A stretch of 13,062 bases of DNA, from NCBI GenBank assembly GCA_046538945.1, contig JBKHHW010000081.1, positions 1-13,062 of the forward strand. Reading direction: 5' to 3'. The stretch's first letter is position 1, and the number at the start of each line of letters is the position of its first letter. This document shows, one piece after another, positions 7,177 to 13,062 of the stretch. Under the pieces are notes generated by a model that saw only the letters and a program-made list of their open reading frames with translations, was not told where the DNA came from and ran no database searches. This DNA is from JAEZKC01 sp046538945. GTDB lineage: Bacteria; Fibrobacterota; Chitinivibrionia; Chitinivibrionales; Chitinispirillaceae. Position numbers and translations under genes: made by a program.

Positions 7177-8817
7177 TTATGAATTTTTCACTTCAGTTGA
7201 ACGACTTCTGCTTAAAAGATGAAAAGGGAGTATCTTGCCGCTGGGTGTGGAAACGGGATAGTCCCGCTTGATACGGATCACCCTGGCCTGATCCCACATG
7301 ACCGACCCGGACTGAGCCCAGGATTCAGGACTGTTCTCGGATTTCTTCAGCATCTCGATAAACGATGACACGATCGCGTTTTCATCAATCGCACCCAGCC
7401 GGGGACTTACAAGCAGCCGCATACGGTTGAACCCCTTTTCATCCTCCTCCTCGACCAGCTGGAAATCCGTACTCTGCCCGCCGAACCTTTCAGGCAGCTG
7501 TTTTTCGATGATATGGATGAAATCGGTATCCACAAATGTAACCCCCTCACCGGTAAGCTTCTCATAGCTCATGATACCGGATATGTGAGTGTCGAATCCC
7601 ATTTTTCCGAATTCACAATCGGAGGGCTCGGTATAGACTCTTCCGTAATCTCCCATTCCCACATTGAGAAGCAGTTTGGGAGATTCGTAGAGAAGCGTGG
7701 AGAAGAGAAATGAATCAACGTTGATGTCATAGTGAGGGACTGAGTATTTGTGAGTGATAATTGCCGTAGTGTCTTTGTAAAGGTGGCAGTGATCGCTGTT
7801 GTCTTTGCGTGAAGTACAGTGGGTGTGCTTGTTGCACCCTGCGGCAATCACCCCCGCTTCGCTGATGCCGTAGACCGGAATAACCACCGCACCGCAGCTT
7901 TCAATCTCTTTTCTCTTCTGAGGCGTGAGTGTTTCTCCCGTTACCAGAAATCTGGCTCCCCTTATGTTCAGCCCGTTCTCCTGAGCCGCCATGCAGACTC
8001 TGACGGCGGATGTGGCAAAGGTGTAGATAACACAGTTTGGATAGTAGTCAAGCATGGTTGAAGCCCACTGGGCCACTTTGTGTGCGTGATTCAGATTCAC
8101 ATACTCCGGCTGTGCCAGACGGACCCCGTGAAGCCTGCTCATCCAGAAGATCAGATTCGTCCCCCAGGTTTTCTCCCAGTTCACCTTTACCTGTGCCTTG
8201 TCCACCTGTGAAAACCACCTCTTGGGAGGATTGCCCATATAGGTGAAACGCAGGGAGGAGTTGATACCGGGAGCACCGGGAAAGAGAGGAAACCAGTTGG
8301 CAATGGGCGAAGTGAGCGATTCGTGCATGTTGAGAAGGAACGCATCGTAGAGTGAACGCTGCACCAGATAATCAAAATCGATTCTCACCCGGGTACCTGC
8401 ACTGCGCGTTGCACCGCTTCTGACTTCGTAGGCGGTGGATAGAAACGGGTTGTCGAACATATTTTCCGAACACAGGAATGATGCTCCGTTTCTCTTCACC
8501 TCAGTTTTCCCTTTGAATTCATCGATTGTGATATAGATTCCTTCCTGCTGGAGTCGCTGCAGCGAAGACTCTATCCCATCCGATTCCACCCACTTCTTGA
8601 TATCAGAAAAGGCAATTTTCTTCGGTTCGATAAGTTTCAGGTAGGGGCTCTTTTGATACTCGAACACGCCGCGCTGGATAATATTGAGGAAGTTTTCACT
8701 GCGCCTGGCGATTCTCTCTTTTAGAAGCGCTCTTGATCTGCTGATCGCTTCCTGAGGCTCCAGCCTGTTTCTGAGATACTTGTCAAGCCCCCCCACAAAC
8801 CGTATGTACTTTCTCAT
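7177..8817 (-). CDS. ANL-superfamily adenylating enzyme, phenylacetate-CoA ligase/coenzyme F390 synthetase-like
   Basis: ANL enzymes activate a carboxylate as its adenylate, usually before thioester or amide formation. The 546-residue protein shows a degenerate phosphate loop RSGATRSAGTRVR (133-145), VTGETLTPQKR (292-302), the A5 motif VYGISEAG (315-322), a GD adenosine-ribose motif (389-390) and an A10-like TPSGKILPF ending (524-532) with the expected catalytic Lys528. The order and spacing match PaaK-type ligases. After A5 it carries a compact Cys/His cluster (Cys328, His331, His333, Cys334, His343, Cys344, His345) suggesting a metal site. The ATG overlaps the hemL stop as ATGA and hemB follows after 11 bp, so translation is probably coupled to both. 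Substrate unknown. The position suggests an acid linked to aminolevulinate or porphobilinogen, but that is inference. Confidence 0.8.
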   Translation of the reverse strand: MRKYIRFVGGLDKYLRNRLEPQEAISRSRALLKERIARRSENFLNIIQRGVFEYQKSPYLKLIEPKKIAFSDIKKWVESDGIESSLQRLQQEGIYITIDEFKGKTEVKRNGASFLCSENMFDNPFLSTAYEVRSGATRSAGTRVRIDFDYLVQRSLYDAFLLNMHESLTSPIANWFPLFPGAPGINSSLRFTYMGNPPKRWFSQVDKAQVKVNWEKTWGTNLIFWMSRLHGVRLAQPEYVNLNHAHKVAQWASTMLDYYPNCVIYTFATSAVRVCMAAQENGLNIRGARFLVTGETLTPQKRKEIESCGAVVIPVYGISEAGVIAAGCNKHTHCTSRKDNSDHCHLYKDTTAIITHKYSVPHYDINVDSFLFSTLLYESPKLLLNVGMGDYGRVYTEPSDCEFGKMGFDTHISGIMSYEKLTGEGVTFVDTDFIHIIEKQLPERFGGQSTDFQLVEEEDEKGFNRMRLLVSPRLGAIDENAIVSSFIEMLKKSENSPESWAQSGSVMWDQARVIRIKRDYPVSTPSGKILPFHLLSRSRSTEVKNS

Positions 8818-10148
8818 GACTCAGACCTTTCACTGGGTGTTGAATGCTCTTCTTCTATTTCCAGTTCCTGCACAAGTGTTTCCACCAGACGGCCAAGCTC
8901 CTGTTCCGAATGAGCGGCACTGATGAAAAGCACCTCATACGGTGAAGGAGGCAGATAAAACCCTTTTTCCAGAATGGGACGGTGCAGTTTCCTGAACCGT
9001 TCCATTGCCGAAATCTGTATCTGTTGGGGACTGCGCGGAAGTGCAGACCTGTGCAGATAAGGCCACACGATCGAACCGGTCCTCTGGACCCTCACATCAT
9101 CTCTTCCGCAACCCTCAAGCAGAGAAGCAAAGGTTTTGCCAAGTCTCTCCAGCTGCTGGTAGACCCTGTGGTCGGAGAGAATTTTGAGCGTTTCAATCCC
9201 CGCAGCCAGAGATACCGGGTTCCCGCTGAGAGTTCCGGCCTGATATACATTTCCCTCCGGTGCCAGTTTTCTCATTATCTTTCCGGGCCCCACCACGGCA
9301 CCCACAGGCATTCCCCCGCCGATTACCTTTCCCAGAGTCACCAGATCGGGCACTATTCCCACAAGCTGGTAATACCCTCCGAAGTGAAGGCGGAAACCGG
9401 AAATGACTTCGTCGAAAATGAGAAGCGCACCTGCAGAAGCTGTGATATCTCTCAGGAGCTGCAGAAACTCCCTGCGCTGCACCAGAAGCCCGTTGTTTGC
9501 CGGAAGAGGCTCCACGATCATGGCGGCAATGCGGGAACCGTAGCGCCTGAATGTCTCTTTCACATTCTTTTCGTCATCAAGCCTACACACCAGGGTCTGC
9601 TGAGCCACCGCGGAAGGGACTCCCTCGGAATCGGCCACCCCGGCAGTGGCCAGCCCCGAACCGGCCTTCACCAGCATACTGTCGCTGTGTCCGTGATAGC
9701 CCCCACCGAACTTGACCACCAAATCCCTGCCTGTAACCCCTCTGGCCAGCCTGAGGGCGGTCATAACCGCTTCAGTACCGGAGTTCATAAGCCGCATGCA
9801 GTCAAATTCCTTCAGTGCGGAAAGAACCAGCTCGGCCATCTCTATCTCCCCCGTGTGACAAGTCCCGAAAGAGAGACCTTTCCCGGCAGTCCTCCTCACC
9901 GCCTCAACAACCCGTTCGTCGGCATGCCCCAGAACAAGAGGGCCCCATGACTGGCAGAAATCCACATACTCGTTTCCATCCACATCCCAGAACCTGCTCC
10001 CCTTAGCTCTGGACAGAAAAACAGGATTGCCCCCCACGCTGCGGAATGCCCTCACCGGGCTGTTCACTCCCCCGGGAATCAGCTCGTGAGCACGTGAGAA
10101 GTTCTGGGAAGACCCTGCAAAGGAAAAACTGGGTGTACCGGTGGACAT
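8814..10148 (-). CDS. hemL: Glutamate-1-semialdehyde 2,1-aminomutase
   Basis: HemL is the PLP enzyme that moves the amino group of glutamate-1-semialdehyde to give 5-aminolevulinate, the second step of the C5 pathway, and works next to HemA in the cytoplasm. The 444 residues are slightly longer than the typical 425-430, mostly at the ends. Visible hallmarks: IPGGVNSPVRAF (24-35), NSGTEAVMTALRLAR (122-136), YHGHSD (151-156), FDEVISGFR (245-253) and LGKVIGGGMPVGA (272-284) with the PLP lysine at 274. The downstream TYQAG-type segment reads VYQAGTLSGNP. AGGAGG lies five bases before ATG 10148. It follows hemA after 27 bp and overlaps the adenylating-enzyme gene by 4 bp. The intact catalytic set argues for GSAM rather than a generic class-III aminotransferase. 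Confidence 0.97.
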   Translation of the reverse strand: MSTGTPSFSFAGSSQNFSRAHELIPGGVNSPVRAFRSVGGNPVFLSRAKGSRFWDVDGNEYVDFCQSWGPLVLGHADERVVEAVRRTAGKGLSFGTCHTGEIEMAELVLSALKEFDCMRLMNSGTEAVMTALRLARGVTGRDLVVKFGGGYHGHSDSMLVKAGSGLATAGVADSEGVPSAVAQQTLVCRLDDEKNVKETFRRYGSRIAAMIVEPLPANNGLLVQRREFLQLLRDITASAGALLIFDEVISGFRLHFGGYYQLVGIVPDLVTLGKVIGGGMPVGAVVGPGKIMRKLAPEGNVYQAGTLSGNPVSLAAGIETLKILSDHRVYQQLERLGKTFASLLEGCGRDDVRVQRTGSIVWPYLHRSALPRSPQQIQISAMERFRKLHRPILEKGFYLPPSPYEVLFISAAHSEQELGRLVETLVQELEIEEEHSTPSERSES

Positions 10149-10175
10149 TAAAACCTCCTATCTGCAGCTTCGGAT

Positions 10176-11387
10176 TCAGAGCTTCTTGAGAGCACTGGAG
10201 TACTCCCTGAGCTTTGTTTCTGAATCGTGCAGTATTTTATTTACAATCGATCTGGTGAGCGAATCTATGGACTGCCTGTCCGGTTCGGAAAGCTGAAGAT
10301 TTCCGATGGCTTTCTCAAGGTTCTTCTTCCTGATCTCTTCGGCCCGGGCCCGGATGGAAACCATGGTGGGAACTATGTCATGTGAACGGATATAGTGGAA
10401 AATCTCCCCCTTTTTGGAATCGATCAGATCCATCGCCTTCTGAGCCTCGTACAGCCTGTCGCGCGCACTCTTCTCCGAAACTGACTTGAGATCATCGACA
10501 TTGTAGATATGACAGCCTTCAATGGAGGAGATCCGGGGATCAAGACTTCTGGGAACAGATATGTCCACCAGAAACAGCGGACGGTCCTCCCGTTTTTTCA
10601 TGATCTCACCAAGTCGGTCGGCCCTGACCAGAAATTCCCTCGCGCCCACCGAACTGATCAGGATGTCCACCGAGGCCATGTACTCTTCGATTTCGTGAAG
10701 CATGATCGCTGTTCCGCTGAACCTTTCCGCCAATTCGACTGCTTTACTGAAGGTGCGGTTGGCCACCAGAATGTCTCTGACTCCCAGTCTGACCAGATTC
10801 CTGAGAGTCTTCTCCCCCATCTGTCCCGCTCCCAGAATCATCACCTTGCGGTTCTTGAAATCGGTGAAGAGATTCTGGGCCAGCCGCACCGCCGCGTAAC
10901 TCACTGAAACGCTGTTCTCCCCCACCCTGGTTCTGCTTCTGACCTTCTTTGCCACGCTGAACACCTGCGACATCAGGTGCTCGAACACATAATCGACAGA
11001 ACCGTATCGAACCGCTTTAGCGTAAGCCTCCTTCACCTGACCCAGAATCTGAGGCTCCCCTAGCACCATGGAGTCCAGACCGGAAGCCACCATGCAAATA
11101 TGCTTCACCGCCTCCTCGCCGCTCTCCATGAAAAGAAAACTGGACAGGTCACCGCTGTATTTGTGAAAATCCCGCATAAAATCCCTCAGCAGCGCAATGC
11201 GGGGCTCTCTCATAAGCGCATAAATCTCCACTCTGTTGCAGGTGGAGATGATCATGCTTTCGGCGATCTCATCCTTTGCCTGCAGAAGCGAAAGCGCATC
11301 GGAAACATCACTGTCCTTGAATGAAAGCTTCTCCCGGACCTCTATAGGCGCGGTCCGGAAACTCAGTCCCACAACACCGAATAGCAT
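10176..11387 (-). CDS. hemA: Glutamyl-tRNA reductase
   Basis: HemA reduces the glutamate of glutamyl-tRNA(Glu) to glutamate-1-semialdehyde with NADPH, the committed and usually regulated step of tetrapyrrole synthesis. At 403 residues it is the usual length. The nucleophile Cys50 sits in ISTCNRVEIYA at its canonical position. His96 and the segment ASGLDSMVLGEPQILGQVK (101-119) follow, then the NADPH motif LGAGQMGEKT (185-194) and a C-terminal dimerisation helix ending near LTRSIVNKILHDSE. The start ATG 11387 is preceded by a purine-rich GGGGGGAG. It is the first of ten closely spaced genes and follows an 81-bp gap, the likeliest promoter site for the operon. No frameshift or missing key residue is seen. 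Confidence 0.98.
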   Translation of the reverse strand: MLFGVVGLSFRTAPIEVREKLSFKDSDVSDALSLLQAKDEIAESMIISTCNRVEIYALMREPRIALLRDFMRDFHKYSGDLSSFLFMESGEEAVKHICMVASGLDSMVLGEPQILGQVKEAYAKAVRYGSVDYVFEHLMSQVFSVAKKVRSRTRVGENSVSVSYAAVRLAQNLFTDFKNRKVMILGAGQMGEKTLRNLVRLGVRDILVANRTFSKAVELAERFSGTAIMLHEIEEYMASVDILISSVGAREFLVRADRLGEIMKKREDRPLFLVDISVPRSLDPRISSIEGCHIYNVDDLKSVSEKSARDRLYEAQKAMDLIDSKKGEIFHYIRSHDIVPTMVSIRARAEEIRKKNLEKAIGNLQLSEPDRQSIDSLTRSIVNKILHDSETKLREYSSALKKL

Positions 11388-11468
11388 GTAGCGTCTCCCC
11401 CCTGTTGCTCAAATGTATTTACACATCCAAACAGAGAGGCAATACATATACCAAAGCAGGCGGCGGAC
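11388..11468 (-). promoter_or_regulatory. Gap upstream of hemA with possible promoter and a 7-bp inverted repeat
   Basis: This is the largest gap between minus-strand genes. A perfect inverted repeat ATGTATT/AATACAT (plus-strand 11413-11419 and 11441-11447, 21-nt spacer) sits 26-60 bp before the hemA start. A weak sigma-70-like pair can be read on the minus strand: TTGCCT (11437-11442) and TAAATA (11416-11421), with a short 15-bp spacer. No T-tract terminator for the upstream gene is seen, so readthrough is possible. The promoter assignment is speculative. Confidence 0.3.
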
Positions 11469-12989
11469 TTATTTTTCCGCAGAAGAAAATAGTGCTGAAG
11501 GAAGAAATTTCATCATCCGCACCGCGGAATGCACCGGAGTGCGCTTTAGAGTGGCGAGTAGCCTGCGAAGGGGTGGTTCGGGATTAATCTCCCAGGAAAG
11601 CAGCTCAGGCCACATGCGGGCGATCAGTTCACGGTGCAAACGGTGACGGGGAGGGTCGCGGTAGTAGGCCTTGACCCCGATCAATACCTCCAGAAGCTTG
11701 CGGCAGTTTAATGGTGAGAAACTCTCGAAGGCTATATCGTATTCATTGTGCGACTGAGCAGCCCAGCTTCCCGTGCGCTGCTCCCAGTAGAAAAGATCCA
11801 GCAGATGATGACGGCTGTCCACCCGCAAGCGTACGCTCTCAAGCCATTTTTCAAACACGGAGTTCATCAGAGAACTGCCCCGCATACCTGCCAGAAAAGC
11901 AAGATATCTTCCGTTGATCTTCACAATTGACGGTGCATAGTAGAAATTCCTGGTCACCTCTCCACCCAGACCGTTTGTGATCACAAACTCCCTGCCCAGT
12001 TTCTCATAGTACCTGTACATGGTGTAGGCATTTATCACCTTGGAAATTCTGGGAGTAATCACATTGCGATTTATGATGGAGAGAAACTCCCTGTCCTCCT
12101 CAACCGGCATCTGGGGAACAAGATTGTGCACAAGACCGTAACGGTTAAGAATAGATGCGGGAATTGTTATATCAAGCCCATGTCCGGAAAGCCCCGGGTG
12201 AGTGTGAGTGAAATAGTGAAGCTGCTCGCGAATGTCTCTGCAGGAGGCCAGAACGATTCTGGTGTCAAGCCCAGCAGTTACCGCAAGTGACGTATCGAAA
12301 CGGCTCACCGCCCCCTCCATGAGCCCCTTTATAACACTGCAGGCGTATTCGATGCTTGTGTCAAGCGGATAGCCGCGGATAGGTCTGCGGGGCCAGTAAC
12401 GCACGGATCTGAATGTGGTGATGTCCAGATAATGGTTAGGCAGAAGACGATGCGCTCCCTTGAGAAGAGTCAGACCGGAAGGATACCAGAATTCCTGAGT
12501 GGAGGTGAAAAGCGGAAGAGAAAAAAACTCCCTGCGCAGCTCCGGGTCCACCTGAAGCGCACAGTTTTCCGCAAGCAGAGAAAGCTCTCCTGCACACCAA
12601 AGCCGCTTTCTACTGTCCACATGGAAAAACACCTGCCTGAATCCGACCGCATCATTGAGTATGCGCCAGGAATTCCCGTGGCGGCATATAAGCACATACC
12701 TTCCCCCCATTCCGTCCAGCGCATCAAACAGCTGTTCCGGCCTCCTGCTTTCCTTGAGAATCGACTCCAGTATCTGCCCGTTTCGTTTCTCAGGATAAAT
12801 CGGATCGAGAATAAATCCCAGCAGCACAAGCATATTTTCGCCGTCGCTCACCCGGGTCACATCCAGATCCGGATGAACCGTGAGCATAATACCGTCGCCC
12901 AGCTCCATGCGGTTCCAGTCCGCAAGCCCAGAAGCGTATTGGGGACCCAAAAGGTACTGGCGCCTGTGCAGATACTTCTTCTCGTCCAT
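11469..12989 (-). CDS. Asparagine-synthase-like protein with degenerate glutaminase domain
   Basis: With ATG 12989 the protein is 506 residues; residue numbers below count from the adjacent TTG at 12992. The C-terminal half has the ATP-pyrophosphatase core of class-B asparagine synthetases: SLAVTAGLDTR (235-245) in place of the usual SGGLDS loop, and ITNGLGGEVTR (338-348). The N-terminal half resembles the glutaminase fold (DGMGGRYVLICR, 93-104) but lacks an N-terminal catalytic Cys, so it probably cannot use glutamine. Such proteins occur in exopolysaccharide and peptide-modification loci and may form amide bonds with another nitrogen source. GGGAG precedes the ATG by eight bases. The same frame has no stop up to the right edge (13062), so an earlier start outside the window cannot be excluded. 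It lies 81 bp upstream of hemA on the same strand. Confidence 0.78.
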   Translation of the reverse strand: MDEKKYLHRRQYLLGPQYASGLADWNRMELGDGIMLTVHPDLDVTRVSDGENMLVLLGFILDPIYPEKRNGQILESILKESRRPEQLFDALDGMGGRYVLICRHGNSWRILNDAVGFRQVFFHVDSRKRLWCAGELSLLAENCALQVDPELRREFFSLPLFTSTQEFWYPSGLTLLKGAHRLLPNHYLDITTFRSVRYWPRRPIRGYPLDTSIEYACSVIKGLMEGAVSRFDTSLAVTAGLDTRIVLASCRDIREQLHYFTHTHPGLSGHGLDITIPASILNRYGLVHNLVPQMPVEEDREFLSIINRNVITPRISKVINAYTMYRYYEKLGREFVITNGLGGEVTRNFYYAPSIVKINGRYLAFLAGMRGSSLMNSVFEKWLESVRLRVDSRHHLLDLFYWEQRTGSWAAQSHNEYDIAFESFSPLNCRKLLEVLIGVKAYYRDPPRHRLHRELIARMWPELLSWEINPEPPLRRLLATLKRTPVHSAVRMMKFLPSALFSSAEK

Positions 12990-13062
12990 CAACCAATCTC
13001 CCGCATAGGTGTACCAAGCGGCAGCCCTCAGCGCCTGATAAAACCGGAACAGAGAAAATGGT

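Noticed and set aside
8982..9950. Plus-strand open frame of 322 codons
   Set aside because: It is antisense to hemL, whose motifs are complete. The translation is His/Gln/Pro-rich with no domain pattern, typical of a shadow frame.

Overview
The window holds one long, tightly packed block of minus-strand genes, with the tail of a plus-strand gene at the left edge. Canonical Shine-Dalgarno sites (for example AGGAGG before hemL), short intergenic gaps and the glutamate (C5) route to 5-aminolevulinate indicate a bacterium. LPS/EPS-type glycan genes, a prFMN enzyme pair and an exported-looking beta-propeller suggest a Gram-negative, but I cannot name the phylum. No mobile element, tRNA, rRNA or CRISPR array was seen.

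In transcription order (right to left): an asparagine-synthase-like protein (11469-12989), whose frame stays open to the right edge; an 81-bp gap with a possible promoter; then ten genes with gaps of -4 to +43 bp. These are hemA, hemL, an ANL-superfamily adenylating enzyme of the PaaK/F390-synthetase type, hemB, a GT4 glycosyltransferase, a UDP-galactopyranose-mutase-like FAD enzyme, a short UbiD-family decarboxylase, a signal-anchored GH43/GINT1-like beta-propeller, a UbiX flavin prenyltransferase (TTG start) and a left-handed beta-helix acyltransferase. A strong rho-independent terminator (307-336) closes the series. Between it and the convergent plus-strand gene lies an unexplained set of competing inverted repeats (221-293).

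HemA, HemL and HemB together convert glutamyl-tRNA to porphobilinogen. No later heme gene is present. UbiX makes prenylated FMN, the cofactor of UbiD enzymes. GT4, the UGM-like flavoenzyme, the propeller, the acyltransferase and the upstream Asn-synthase-like protein look like glycan or glycoconjugate genes. Having all of these in one apparent transcript, with an adenylating enzyme translationally coupled to hemL and placed directly before hemB, is the most notable feature. It could be an undescribed pathway that activates, decarboxylates, glycosylates and acylates an aminolevulinate- or porphobilinogen-derived molecule, or it could be housekeeping heme genes sharing an operon with unrelated envelope genes. 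The sequence alone does not decide between them.
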